From NCBI RefSeq assembly GCF_003287975.1, contig NZ_QMKQ01000005.1:122109-186108 (forward strand): a stretch of 64,000 bases of DNA. The letters run 5' to 3'. Shown here piece by piece: positions 52,998-63,144 of the stretch (position 1 is its first letter; each line of letters begins with the position of its first letter). Both the position numbers and the translations under genes were made by a program. Origin of the DNA: Arthrobacter sp. AQ5-05. GTDB lineage: Bacteria > Actinomycetota > Actinomycetes > Actinomycetales > Micrococcaceae. The notes beneath the pieces were generated by a model that did not search any database, was not told the origin of the DNA, and worked only from the letters and a program-made list of their open reading frames with translations.

Positions 52998-53651
52998 TCA
53001 GCCACGCAGCAGCCGCACGTGGAAGGCTCCCTCGCCCGGTTGCGACTCGGCGACCCGGAAGCCGTCCGCGGCCCAGTTGCCGGTGAACAGCCATTCGCCG
53101 GCACCCAGCAGCACCGGGGTGAACGCCAGGTGCAGTTCGTCGACCAGCCCGGCTGCCACCGCCTCGCGCACCGTGGCCACGCCGCCACCGAGACGGATGT
53201 CGCCGCCGTGCGCGGCGCTGCGGGCCGCTTCGAGTGCTGCGGGCAGCCCGTCGGCCACGAAGTGGAAGGTGGTGCCGCCGGACATCGGAAGCGGATCGCG
53301 GGGATGGTGGGTTAGCACGAAGAGGTCGTGCCCGTAGGGCGGGGATTCGCCCCACCAGCCTCGCCAGGAGGAGGCCTCGTCGTCGGCGTCCCAGGGTCCG
53401 CGGATGGGACCGAACATGTTTCGGCCCATGACGGTCGCGCCGATCCCCGCATCCCCGGCCCGCAGCCATGCATCGTCCGTTCCGGTGCTCCCGCCGGGTT
53501 CGCCGCTGCGCTCCCGCCAGGATGCGGTGGGAAAGACCCACTGGTGCAACTCCATCCCGCGCGCGCCCAGCGGGTCGTTGATGCCCTGGTTGAGGCCGGC
53601 ACCGTAGCCGTCGATCGAGACACTGAAATTGTGGACCCTGACCCGTGACAT
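52998..53651 (-). CDS. Dihydrofolate-reductase-like / RibD C-terminal domain protein
   Basis: A 217-residue protein. VRVHNFSVSIDGYGAG, ATVMGRNMFGPIRGPW, DLFVLTHHPRDPLPM, FVADGLPAALEAARSAAHGGDIRLGGGVATVREAVAAGLVDELHLAFTPVLLGAGEWLF and a C-terminal strand match stand-alone actinobacterial RibD_C proteins. These share the DHFR fold and NADPH site; most are not true DHFRs and their substrate is unknown. ATG follows a GAAGAAGG stretch. Confidence 0.9.
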   Translation of the reverse strand: MSRVRVHNFSVSIDGYGAGLNQGINDPLGARGMELHQWVFPTASWRERSGEPGGSTGTDDAWLRAGDAGIGATVMGRNMFGPIRGPWDADDEASSWRGWWGESPPYGHDLFVLTHHPRDPLPMSGGTTFHFVADGLPAALEAARSAAHGGDIRLGGGVATVREAVAAGLVDELHLAFTPVLLGAGEWLFTGNWAADGFRVAESQPGEGAFHVRLLRG

Positions 53652-53808
53652 GGTTCGCTCGCCTTCTTCCCGGTGCCGGCGGGTTGGTGCCGCGGTGCCT
53701 CCGGCGCGTTACAGGGCCCAGACTACGTTCGCCCGGTGTGCACGGCAATGCCCGGCGCGGTCGGTGGCACCATGGTGCGCCCGCGGGCATTGACCGGTCG
53801 GTGGCCCC

Positions 53809-53837
53809 TTGTGCCGGAGGTCCGCGCGGAATAGCGT
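53809..53837 (+). promoter_or_regulatory. Promoter of the VOC gene, leaderless type
   Basis: TTGTGC (53809-53814), 17-base spacer, TAGCGT (53832-53837), then 6 bases to ATG 53844. Along with the aldo/keto reductase promoter this is the clearest leaderless arrangement in the window. Confidence 0.55.
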
Positions 53838-53843
53838 GTGCCC

Positions 53844-54275
53844 ATGGACCTCTCTATTCAGATCACCGTCGACAGCGCCAACCCGCACCGGCAGGCCGTG
53901 TGGTGGGCCGAAACGCTCGGCTGGACCGTGGAACCCAGCGACCCGGACTTCATCCAGAAGATGATCGACGAGGGCCACGCCAGCGAGGACGAGACGCTGA
54001 TCTTCGACGGCGAGCTGGCGTGGCGCAGCGGGGCCGGAATCTGCCCGCTGGACCAGTTGGGGAAGGTGCCGCGCCAACGGATCCTCTTCCAGCTGGTGCC
54101 CGAGCCCAAGACCGTGAAGAACCGGGTCCACCTCGACCTTGACCTGGGCGATATCGACGAAGTGCGCGGCAAGCTGCTGGCCCGCGGGGCGACGTTCCTG
54201 CACGCCGCGGCGCAGGGCCCCTTCACCTGGTACACGCTGGGCGACCCGGAGGGCAACGAGTTCTGCATCAGGTAG
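53844..54275 (+). CDS. VOC family protein
   Basis: A 143-residue glyoxalase-fold protein: MDLSIQITVDSANPHRQAVWWAETLGW, then ILFQLVPEPKTVKNRVHLDLDLGDIDEVRGKLLARGATF and the end WYTLGDPEGNEFCIR. This matches the Glyoxalase_6-like actinobacterial group. Putative ligands are His in NRVHLDL and Glu in GNEFC. The start is placed at ATG 53844; GTG 53838 is in frame but lies within the promoter-to-start gap. Substrate unknown. Confidence 0.88.
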   Translation: MDLSIQITVDSANPHRQAVWWAETLGWTVEPSDPDFIQKMIDEGHASEDETLIFDGELAWRSGAGICPLDQLGKVPRQRILFQLVPEPKTVKNRVHLDLDLGDIDEVRGKLLARGATFLHAAAQGPFTWYTLGDPEGNEFCIR

Positions 54276-54327
54276 GCCGGTTCGTGGACCGGCCCGAAGA
54301 TACAACGCCAAACAGGAAGTTGCCGCC

Positions 54328-55005
54328 ATGAAGATCGCAGTCCTGGGAACCGGCACCGTCGGGCGCACGCTCGCGGCACGGCTGGCCGAACTCGGCCACA
54401 CCCTCACCCTTGGCACGCGTGACCCTGCGGCCACCGCTTCGCGCACCGAGCCCGATGCCATGGGCGCCGCTCCGTTTGCGCCCTGGGCGGCGGGGAACCC
54501 CGGCATCGTTCTGGCAACATTCGCCGACGCCGTTGCCGGGGCCGAGCTCATCGTCAACGCCACCCACGGGGCCGCGTCCCTTGAGGTGCTGGCCCTGGCC
54601 GGCGCCGGCAACCTTGGGGGGAAGATCATCCTGGACGTTGCCAACCCCCTGGATTTCGGCCACGGGATGCCACCGACCCTGCTGGTCAAGGACACCGATT
54701 CGCTGGGAGAGCAGATCCAGCGAGCCTATCCCGCGGCCCGGGTCGTCAAATCGCTGAACACCCTCACCGCCGGGCTGATGGCACACCCGGAGAGATTGCC
54801 CGAACCGGGCACGGTCTTCGTCTCCGGGAACGACTCCGACGCCAAGGACACGGTCGCCGGGATCCTGGCGGACTTCGGCCACAAGGACGTGATCGACCTG
54901 GGCGACATCACCACCTCACGAGGCGCCGAAATGCTCATGCCGATCTGGCTGCGTCTGTGGGGCGCACTGGGGAATTCGGAGTTCAACTTCAAGATCGTCC
55001 GCTGA
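54328..55005 (+). CDS. NADP-binding oxidoreductase of the F420:NADPH-reductase-like (NpdG/DinF2) family
   Basis: A 225-residue single-Rossmann protein: MKIAVLGTGTVGRTLAARLAELGHTLTLGTRDP, GAELIVNATHGAASLEVL, KIILDVANPLDF, ARVVKSLNTLTAGLM and VFVSGNDSDAKDTVAGIL. The RD after the second strand favours NADP. Family members include F420H2:NADP reductases and uncharacterised oxidoreductases; no F420-specific residue can be named here. GGAAG precedes the ATG. It ends only 7 bases from the convergent pepN stop. Confidence 0.88.
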   Translation: MKIAVLGTGTVGRTLAARLAELGHTLTLGTRDPAATASRTEPDAMGAAPFAPWAAGNPGIVLATFADAVAGAELIVNATHGAASLEVLALAGAGNLGGKIILDVANPLDFGHGMPPTLLVKDTDSLGEQIQRAYPAARVVKSLNTLTAGLMAHPERLPEPGTVFVSGNDSDAKDTVAGILADFGHKDVIDLGDITTSRGAEMLMPIWLRLWGALGNSEFNFKIVR

Positions 55006-55012
55006 GACGTGG

Positions 55013-57682
55013 TCATCGCGCCGGTCCCGAAACTTCCCGAAGCCAGCCGGCGCTCAGGGCCTGGGCGGCCAGGGAACGGGCCAGGGAGTCGCGTTGCTCC
55101 GCCAGGATCCGGCGCAGCGCCCGCGGGGCGTCGGGGGATTGCTCGATCCAGGCATCGAGCCGGGCCATGACCGGGTGCACGCCGTCAAGGGCCAGGTCCT
55201 GGGCTGCGGGGAAGAGCCCGGATATCACGCGGGTGGCCATGCCGATGCTCATCGACTCCCAGATGCCTTCAAGCGCCGGCCAGTACTCCCGGTAGTGCCC
55301 GTCGAGCAGCTCGTGGGACCCGAGCAGGAATCCGGCGGCGGTGGCGGAGACCGCCTCGTTGGACAGGGCCGAGCCGTCGGCGTTCACCCCGGTGAGCACC
55401 GCGTTGAACGCGGCCTGCTTCACCGAGCGCTCCGGGCGCGCGGCCAGGGCCAGCAGGCGCCCGGCGGTGGCCACGGCCGAGGGGTGTTCGAGCGCGTCCT
55501 CCTCGAGCCGGGCCAGCGAAGCCTCGTCGAGGTTTCCGCTGGCGGCCTTGGCCGCCCACAGGGCCCAGCGCAGGTCCTCGTCAAGCTCCAGGCCCGCGAA
55601 GCGTTTCTCGCCGGCCAGGAGGGAATCGACGATATCCCCGGCCACCGAACCGCGGGCCAGCACGGCCAGGGCGCGGGCCGCGGCGACCTGCGCGTCGCTT
55701 CCCGGTGCGGCGCGATCCAGCCATTCGGTGATGGCGTCGGCCAGGGCCTGGCGCTCGGCATCCCGCAGCGCCGGGGGCAGGTAGTGGGTGATGGCGGTGG
55801 TGGCCTGGGTGAGCAGCTGCGCAAAGACCGAGACCTCGGTGACCGATTCGGCATGGGCGCGCACCGCGGCCAGGAACCCGGGGGCCGGAAGCCTCGCGTC
55901 GCGCACCATGTTCCACAGCGCGGCCCAGCAGGTGGCACGCGCCAGCGGGTCGGCCAGGGTGCCCAGGTTGCCCAGCAGCGTGGCCAGGGAAACCTCGTCG
56001 AAGTCCACCATGGCGTAGGTGTCGTCCCCGTCGTTGGGCAGGATCAGATCCGGACGCGGTTGCCCGACCAGAAAGGGCAGGGCCACGCCGCTTCCGACCA
56101 GTTCCACCCGGTGGGTGGCGGTGCGCACCAGGGTGCCGTCGACGATATTGAACAGCCCCACGTTCAGCACGTGCGGGTGGGTGATGGGGGTCCCGGTGAT
56201 CGGATCGGTGCCCGCTTGGGTGAGCGTTGCGGCGGTGATCTTTCCGTCGGCCAACTGCAGGTCCAGGCCCAGGCGAGGGACCCCGGCGGTCTTCAGCCAC
56301 GCCTCGGCCCACGCGCCCATGTCGCGTCCCGACGCGGTCTCGAGGGCGGAGAGGAAGTCGGTGAGCGTGGTGTTTGCGTATTCGTGGGCGCGGAAGTAGG
56401 TTCGGGCGGCGTCGCGGAAGGCGTCGGCCCCCACGTAGGCGGCCAGCTGCTTGAGCACGGATGCGCCCTTGGCGTAGGTGATGCCGTCGAAGTTCTGCTT
56501 CGCGGCCTCCAGGTCGGTGATGTCCGCGACGATGGGGTGGGTGGAGGGCAGCTGGTCGGCCACGTAGGCCCAGCCCTTGCGGCGGTTGGCGAAGGTGGTC
56601 CAGGCGGTGGTGAACGAGGTGGCTTCGGCGTTGGCCAGGGTGCCGATGTAGTCGGCGAAGGATTCCTTGAGCCACAGATCGTCCCACCAGGTCATGGTGA
56701 CCAGGTCGCCGAACCACATGTGCACCATCTCGTGCATCAGCGTGTTCGAGCGCTGTTCGTGCTGCGCCTCGGTGGCCCGTGAGGTGAAGAGGTAGTGCTC
56801 GGTGAAGGTGACCAGCCCGGGGTTTTCCATGGCGCCGAGGTTGTACTCCGGCACGAACGCCGAGTCGTACTTGCCCCACGGGTAGGGGTAGTCGAAGAGG
56901 TCGTGGAAGTAGTCCAGGCCGGTGCGGGTCAGCTCCAGGATGTTTTCCGGATCGAAGTGCTCCGCCAGCGAGGCACGGCAGGTGGCGTTCAGCGGGATCA
57001 CCAGCTCGGTGCCGTCATCCAGGGTGCGGGAGTAGGAGCCGGTGGCCACGAAGTAGGGTCCGGCGAGCACCGTGGTGATGTAGGTGGAGATCGGCAGGGT
57101 CGGGGCGAAGTGTGTGGTCGCGGTGCCGTCCCCGTGATCGTCGACGCGGGCGGGGGCCTGGTTGGAACCGACGTGCCAGCCTCCGGGTGCGCGCACGATG
57201 AAGGTGAAGGGTGCCTTGAGGTCGGGCTGTTCGAAGTTCGCGTATACGCGCCGGGCATCTGCTGGTTCGAACTGGGTGTAGCAGTAGGTCTGCCCGTCGG
57301 CAGGGTCCACGTAGCGGTGCAAGCCCTCGCCGCTGCGCGAGTACCGTGCGTGGCCATCGACGACAAGCGTGTTGGGGGAGTCCACGCCCTGGACCAGGTT
57401 CTCGAGGTGGATGCGGGAGCCGGAGACGGCCTGCCCCGGATCGACGGGGGCGCCGTTGAGCGTGATCGACTCGATGGATTCATGGATGAAGTCCAGGAAG
57501 GTGCCGGTGGTGCCGTGGGCCTCGAACACCAGCGTGGTCCTGGAACGGTAACCGGTCACGGCCGGGTCCTGCGCGGGTGAGAGGTCGAGCTCCACCCGGT
57601 AGGAGAGCACCTTCAGGGTTTGGGCGCGCCATGCCGCCTCGTCGCGAGAAAGGTTTTCGTTCGGGCCCGGGTTTCTAGTCAT
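55013..57682 (-). CDS. pepN: Aminopeptidase N (M1 family)
   Basis: An 889-residue zinc aminopeptidase of the actinobacterial/Streptomyces-lividans type. The N-terminal beta domain (VLSYRVELDLS) is followed by the substrate-binding GAMENPGLVTFTE, the zinc motif HEMVHMWFGDLVTMTWWDDLWLKESFADY (HExxH...E; catalytic Glu and third ligand Glu clear), YxxGASVLKQL and a large C-terminal helical ERAP1-like domain. ATG 57682 is chosen with AGGTGG upstream; an in-frame ATG further up is unlikely. Cytosolic peptide degradation. Confidence 0.96.
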   Translation of the reverse strand: MTRNPGPNENLSRDEAAWRAQTLKVLSYRVELDLSPAQDPAVTGYRSRTTLVFEAHGTTGTFLDFIHESIESITLNGAPVDPGQAVSGSRIHLENLVQGVDSPNTLVVDGHARYSRSGEGLHRYVDPADGQTYCYTQFEPADARRVYANFEQPDLKAPFTFIVRAPGGWHVGSNQAPARVDDHGDGTATTHFAPTLPISTYITTVLAGPYFVATGSYSRTLDDGTELVIPLNATCRASLAEHFDPENILELTRTGLDYFHDLFDYPYPWGKYDSAFVPEYNLGAMENPGLVTFTEHYLFTSRATEAQHEQRSNTLMHEMVHMWFGDLVTMTWWDDLWLKESFADYIGTLANAEATSFTTAWTTFANRRKGWAYVADQLPSTHPIVADITDLEAAKQNFDGITYAKGASVLKQLAAYVGADAFRDAARTYFRAHEYANTTLTDFLSALETASGRDMGAWAEAWLKTAGVPRLGLDLQLADGKITAATLTQAGTDPITGTPITHPHVLNVGLFNIVDGTLVRTATHRVELVGSGVALPFLVGQPRPDLILPNDGDDTYAMVDFDEVSLATLLGNLGTLADPLARATCWAALWNMVRDARLPAPGFLAAVRAHAESVTEVSVFAQLLTQATTAITHYLPPALRDAERQALADAITEWLDRAAPGSDAQVAAARALAVLARGSVAGDIVDSLLAGEKRFAGLELDEDLRWALWAAKAASGNLDEASLARLEEDALEHPSAVATAGRLLALAARPERSVKQAAFNAVLTGVNADGSALSNEAVSATAAGFLLGSHELLDGHYREYWPALEGIWESMSIGMATRVISGLFPAAQDLALDGVHPVMARLDAWIEQSPDAPRALRRILAEQRDSLARSLAAQALSAGWLREVSGPAR

Positions 57683-58493
57683 GTGATCCACCTGACCATT
57701 CAAACATGAAACGAGCGCTTGACAATGTCGTGCCTCCAATTGGTCGCAAGCACGCCCCGAAGTTGCGTGGCGCCGATGTAGTTCCAGTGAAGCGGAGTGG
57801 CAGGGTTCCGTCTCGTCGCGTTACAGGTGGAGCACGAAATTTCAGGGGCTGGGTGGGGGTCGATGCGGGGCTGGAGGGTTCTGCGAAACGACGTGCCCGG
57901 AAAGCCTGGTGCGGAATGCTCCACTGGTCCGCCTCGTTCCTTCATTCGCCGATCGTGCCATCCATGGTGGCGGGCACATCGATCCGCCCGGCAATTTCAT
58001 GCCCGGATGCGATGACCACCCGTGGATTTTCGGCAGCGTGCCGCGGCCGGCACAAGGTTGAAGTCCTTGTGGGCTCCCGGGCCAATGATCTACATCCCGA
58101 CTCAATCCGGGCGGGACTACTTTGTCGACGGGCCCCCAGCTGTGGTCCATCGCTGGGCCATTGCCGAGCCGATGACTTTGTCCTCTCGTGGGCAAGCGTT
58201 TGGCCGCGGCTTAGGCATGCCGATGCGTTTGGGGTCCACCGTGCTCATCGAACGGGACCCGACTGTCCGGATAGGGCGGCGAAACCTTGGCTGCAACTGA
58301 ACGATCCAGCCCTTTTCCCCGTCTTAGCGGGTGGAGGCGGTCCTGGGCGCGAGTCCCTGCTCCCTGAGCAGGGACTCGCCATGACTGCGTTCCCTCCGGA
58401 ACCGGTCAGGCACGTCAGCCGAATCTCTTGGCGTGCCTCAGCCGACACGTCGATCCTGATCTCAAGAACAAACCCACTGAGGAGCCACACTTC
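57683..58493. other. Long gene-poor stretch between pepN and the beta-propeller lipoprotein
   Basis: About 810 bases, less GC-rich than the flanks. Several short open frames exist, the longest unbroken one rightward, but none has family character or consistently GC-rich third positions. A fragment near 58060-58300 (LWAPGPMIYIPTQSGRDYFVDG) is the most protein-like; I cannot identify it. A strong 14-base hairpin ends the stretch at 58349-58379. Confidence 0.5.
58349..58379. terminator. Strong hairpin upstream of the lipoprotein gene
   Basis: GCGAGTCCCTGCTC (58349-58362) and GAGCAGGGACTCGC (58366-58379) pair perfectly with a 3-base loop. No gene ends nearby on the forward strand, so it is either the terminator of a lost gene or a leader element for the lipoprotein gene 115 bases downstream. 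Confidence 0.6.
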
Positions 58494-59549
58494 ATGAACA
58501 AACGGATCATCACGACCATGGCGTCGCTGTCCCTGATGGCGCTTGCCCTTACCGGTTGCGGCGCCGCAACAGACACCCCCGACGCAAGATCCCCGGCCAC
58601 GGGAGCCGCGGCCGGTTCGGACCAGGCAGCTCCCGATTCCGGCCGAACAGCGTTTGACGCAGAGATTACCAACAATTCCCTTGCGGTGAGCCCTGATGAG
58701 AAGACCGCGGTGGTCTCGGACAGCCGCGAAAATTCGATCCTGATCTATGACCTCGCCGAAGGTGGGCTGCTCAAGAAGATCGGTGGCTTTGGAACGCCGC
58801 GGAACGTCGTGTTCATCAACGACGGCTCGCAATTTGTCGTCTCCGACAGCACCCTGGGAACCCTCCGTTTCTACGGCACGGAGGACCACACCTTGCAGGA
58901 TGAAGTCGTTGTTGGGCCGGGAGCATTCGGAACAGCGGCAAGTCCGGATGGAAAGACCATGTATGTGAACAACCAAGCACATGGCTCCGTCACGGTCGTC
59001 GATCTTGAGACACGGAAGCCGACCGCCGTAATCACCGGTTTTTCCCAGCCAAGGCAGGGCATCAAGGTATCCCCGGACGGAAAACGCGTATTTGTGACGA
59101 ACTTCGAGGGCGACAAGGTCACCGTTGTCGATCCCGACAGCAGGAAGATCCTTCACGAACTGACCGGTTTTTCCAAGATCCGGGGAATCTCGGTGACGGC
59201 TGACGGGAACACGCTGTATGCCGCAAACAGCGGGCGCAACAGTATCTCCGTGGTCGACTCACGGAACGGAGACATAACGAATGAAATTGACGTCGGCCGC
59301 GAACCGTACGGTGCAGCACTGTCGCCGGACGGCACAATACTTTTTGCCAGCAACAAGGCGGACAACACAATCGACGTCATCGACGTCACCAAAAACGCGA
59401 TCGTGAAGACTCTCAAGGGCTTCAAGGAGCCCCGACAGGCAATTGTCTTCAGCCGTGGCCAGGAGCGGGCGTATGTGTTGAACCGGGACCTTTCTGTTGC
59501 CCGTGTCCAACTAGACGACCTTTCCTTGACGGACACGATCCGGGAATAG
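58494..59549 (+). CDS. YncE-like seven-bladed beta-propeller lipoprotein
   Basis: A 351-residue exported protein. Signal peptide with a lipobox (ALALTGC; lipid-modified Cys about residue 22) and then a disordered linker lead into YVTN/SMP-30-type repeats: LAVSPDEKTAVVSDSRENSILIYDL, AASPDGKTMYVNNQAHGSVTVVDL, VSPDGKRVFVTNFEGDKVTVVDP, VTADGNTLYAANSGRNSISVVDS and LSPDGTILFASNKADNTIDVIDV. It is anchored outside the cytoplasmic membrane; ligand unknown. GAGGAG is 9 bases before ATG. Third codon positions are less GC-rich than in neighbouring genes, a hint of transfer. Confidence 0.88.
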   Translation: MNKRIITTMASLSLMALALTGCGAATDTPDARSPATGAAAGSDQAAPDSGRTAFDAEITNNSLAVSPDEKTAVVSDSRENSILIYDLAEGGLLKKIGGFGTPRNVVFINDGSQFVVSDSTLGTLRFYGTEDHTLQDEVVVGPGAFGTAASPDGKTMYVNNQAHGSVTVVDLETRKPTAVITGFSQPRQGIKVSPDGKRVFVTNFEGDKVTVVDPDSRKILHELTGFSKIRGISVTADGNTLYAANSGRNSISVVDSRNGDITNEIDVGREPYGAALSPDGTILFASNKADNTIDVIDVTKNAIVKTLKGFKEPRQAIVFSRGQERAYVLNRDLSVARVQLDDLSLTDTIRE

Positions 59550-59613
59550 ACCCGAGAAGGCAGTCCGTTCCCGTCCCGGAACGGGCTCGTCCAAACACCT
59601 GTAGGAGGCAGGG

Positions 59614-59841
59614 ATGGTGGACGTTCCCGAGGTGTGGATGGTTATCCCCGAAGGATCCAGATGGATGCCCATCCTGCTCTTCGAGGGAACCTGGAAGGCG
59701 GGAACGCCACCTTGTTTCCTTGCGTGCGACAGTGCAGGTACCGCTATCGGCAATCTGGAGTCCGTAAGCAACAACGACAATTCGATGCCGCGCACAGGTG
59801 CTTCTGGAATGGACATCACGTGGGCAGCTCACAACGCTTGA
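59614..59841 (+). CDS. Possible small protein, 75 aa
   Basis: An ATG with an exact AGGAGG five bases upstream opens 75 codons (MVDVPEVWMVIPEGSRWMPI), with a moderately GC-rich third position. No family, signal or membrane helix. The excellent ribosome site argues for a real gene, but the region is otherwise decaying and the C-terminal part looks random. It follows the lipoprotein gene by 64 bases. Confidence 0.35.
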   Translation: MVDVPEVWMVIPEGSRWMPILLFEGTWKAGTPPCFLACDSAGTAIGNLESVSNNDNSMPRTGASGMDITWAAHNA

Positions 59842-59859
59842 GGACGTGGTAAACCAGCA

Positions 59860-60081
59860 CCCGGACGAAGAGGTGGCTGCCGGCGAAGGAACCGGCAACG
59901 ACCGGTGCCATCGGCCCGACCACTTACGGCCCAACGCCGGCACATCGGCAACGGAAAGCTGGAAGCCAAGCAGCACGATGCCGGTCCGCGTCAGCTGCTT
60001 GGCGCCCAAGTCCACGCCATATCCCAAGCCGATCCGAGGGCCGCAAAGTGGTGCCGGCGGCTGGTTCAGGCCGGGGAACAC
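59860..60081 (-). pseudogene. Remnant of a YeiH/UPF0324-family membrane exporter
   Basis: On the reverse strand, LGYGVDLGAKQLTRTGIVLL then GFQLSVADVPALG is the signature first conserved block of YeiH (putative sulfate exporter) proteins. Directly afterwards the frame breaks: in the next frame VVAGSFAGSHLFVRVLVYHV continues in family style, then similarity ends. Only about 70 of 330 residues remain. The fragment abuts the stop of the SDR gene, so both its ends were lost by deletion. Confidence 0.65.
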
Positions 60082-60106
60082 CAGATCCGGCAGGGGCCGT
60101 GGGTTT

Positions 60107-61621
60107 CTACCAGGGGGAGGGTTCGTAATCCTTCAGGAAGCAGCCGTAGAGGTCGATGCCGCGTTCCCCGTCAACGATCGGCTGGTAGACACGGGCCGCG
60201 CCGTCGATCAAATCAAGTGGTGCATGCCATCCCTCGGCGACCATGCGGACCTTGGAGTCGTGCGGACGCTCGTCGGTGATCCACCCGGTGTCCACCGCGG
60301 ACATGAGGATGCGGTCGGTCTTGAGCATTTCCTCGGCGCTGGTGCGCGTGAGCATGTTCAGCGAGGCCTTGGCCATGTTGGTGTGCGGGTGCCCGGCGCC
60401 CTTGTAGCGGCGGGAGAACTGCCCCTCCATGGCCGAGACGTTCACGATGTACTTGCGGTGCGCGTCGGAGGCGGCAAGCGCAGGTCGCAGGCGCGATGCC
60501 AGCAGGAACGGCGCGGTGACGTTGCACAGCTGCACCTCGAGCATTTCCAGCGCGTCGACATCTCCCAGGATCTGCGTCCAGGAGTTCTCGGTGACGACAT
60601 CCGGGACCATGCCGCCGGCATCTATCGCTGTGCCCGCGGCAATGCGCTCCAGGGTCGCGGAGCCCGCGGTCATGGCCAGGTCCGCCACGGCCTGGGCGTC
60701 GTAGTTGGTCGGGGTTGCCGGGACCAGCAGCGCCGAGTCCTCCAGGCGGAAGGCGCTGGCCAGGGCGCGCGGGTGCTCGGCCGGGGGATTGGCCTCGCCC
60801 CAGACCTCGGGGCCGCCGGCGCCGAACTCGAGTTCGGCCGGCAGCGGCTGGTTCTCGGACTCGATCAGGTGCAGGTAGGAGTTCGAGGTGCGGCGCACGG
60901 TCTGCGCGGCGTTGTTGATCAGGATGTCCAGCGGGCCCTCGGCGGCGACGCGGTCGGCCAGCGAGATCACCTGCGAGGGATCGCGCAGGTCGATGCCGAC
61001 GATGCGCAGGCGGTGGATCCAGTCCGCGGAGTCCTCCAGCGCGGCAAAGCGGCGTGCGGCATCGCGCGGGAAGCGCGTGGTGATGGTGGTGTGGGCGCCG
61101 TCGCGCAGCAGGCGCAGGGCGATGTGCATGCCGATCTTGGCACGCCCGCCGGTGAGCAGGGCACGCTTGCCGGTCAAATCCGCCCGGGCGTCGCGGCGCT
61201 CGCGTCCGGCCGCGGCGCACTCCGGGCACAGGTAGTGGTGGAAGGCGTCCACGGTGGTGTAGCGCTGCTTGCAGATGTAGCAGCCGCGCGGCTTGATGTA
61301 TTCGCCGGCGGTGTGCTCGTCGGTCGGGGTACTCAAATCCAGGCCGAGCGTCTCGTCGTCCAGTCGCTGCGGGGAGCCGGTGGCGGTGCGCTCGACCACG
61401 GCGCGGTCGGCGGCGTTGATGGCCGAGCGCTTCTCGTTCTTGCGGTGCCGCTTGGCGGACTTGAACATCTTGCCGGTGGCCCGGCGCACGGCGACGTGTC
61501 GCTCGTCCTCGGCGTCCAACCGGTGCACCTGGCCCAGCACCTTCAGTGCCGTCTCAAGTTCCTCGGCGGTGAAAAGTTCGTCATTGCCGGCCGTATCGGC
61601 CGCAGGATAATTCTCAGTCAT
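60107..61621 (-). CDS. SDR-family oxidoreductase with N-terminal zinc-ribbon-like segment
   Basis: A 504-residue protein. A basic helical N-terminus (about 45-75) leads to a four-cysteine motif, CYICKQRYTTVDAFHHYLCPEC (about 113-134), likely zinc-binding. The SDR domain begins KRALLTGGRAKIGMHIALRLL (about 153), with ILINNAAQTVRR, a catalytic-region Ser in IVNVSAMEGQF and GHPHTNMAKASLNML, where Thr replaces the Tyr of YxxxK. The family occurs in actinobacteria and fungi; activity unknown. The start ATG 61621 lies 10 bases after a TAGACT box. Cytosolic. Confidence 0.82.
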   Translation of the reverse strand: MTENYPAADTAGNDELFTAEELETALKVLGQVHRLDAEDERHVAVRRATGKMFKSAKRHRKNEKRSAINAADRAVVERTATGSPQRLDDETLGLDLSTPTDEHTAGEYIKPRGCYICKQRYTTVDAFHHYLCPECAAAGRERRDARADLTGKRALLTGGRAKIGMHIALRLLRDGAHTTITTRFPRDAARRFAALEDSADWIHRLRIVGIDLRDPSQVISLADRVAAEGPLDILINNAAQTVRRTSNSYLHLIESENQPLPAELEFGAGGPEVWGEANPPAEHPRALASAFRLEDSALLVPATPTNYDAQAVADLAMTAGSATLERIAAGTAIDAGGMVPDVVTENSWTQILGDVDALEMLEVQLCNVTAPFLLASRLRPALAASDAHRKYIVNVSAMEGQFSRRYKGAGHPHTNMAKASLNMLTRTSAEEMLKTDRILMSAVDTGWITDERPHDSKVRMVAEGWHAPLDLIDGAARVYQPIVDGERGIDLYGCFLKDYEPSPW

Positions 61622-61769
61622 GTCGACATCAAGTCTACCGGCAGTGGCCCCGGGAGGATTTTCCGGTTTTGGGAAAACCCGAACGGAGCCCCGGCCTCGG
61701 TCCGCCGCCGGCACGCAATCGCTCGCCGGCAGCAACGTTGTCCACGGGGCGGATGGCTCTGACACGCGG

Positions 61770-61775
61770 TAGCGT
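61770..61775 (+). promoter_or_regulatory. -10 box of the trp leader
   Basis: TAGCGT ends 6 bases before ATG 61782 of the leader peptide, so the transcript should begin at or next to that ATG. The same hexamer and gap occur at the VOC gene (53832). No convincing -35 at the standard distance. Confidence 0.45.
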
Positions 61776-61781
61776 GTTCCC

Positions 61782-61820
61782 ATGAATCAGTCACGGCTGG
61801 CTTGGTGGCGTTCGGACTAG
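61782..61820 (+). CDS. Tryptophan-rich leader peptide of the tryptophanyl-tRNA synthetase attenuator
   Basis: A 12-codon ORF, MNQSRLAWWRSD, followed by TAG. Two adjacent TGG codons (61803-61808) sit near the end. This is the pattern of leader peptides for ribosome-mediated transcription attenuation: low charged tRNA-Trp stalls the ribosome at the Trp pair. It is preceded by a leaderless-type promoter and followed 27 bases later by an intrinsic terminator. The gene downstream encodes tryptophanyl-tRNA synthetase, so the regulatory logic fits. Confidence 0.75.
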   Translation: MNQSRLAWWRSD

Positions 61821-63060
<1,240 letters not shown>

Positions 63061-63144
63061 ATAGTCCGACGGGGTGCCGGGGCCCGAAGAATTGGTGCCC
63101 GGCACCGCGGACCGCCCGGTGTGTGGCGAAGCCTGCAATGCTGT

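Noticed and set aside
57706..58497. 263-codon forward gene between pepN and the lipoprotein
   Set aside because: No family character, Arg/Ala/Ser-rich random composition, no good ribosome site; kept only as a gene-poor stretch.
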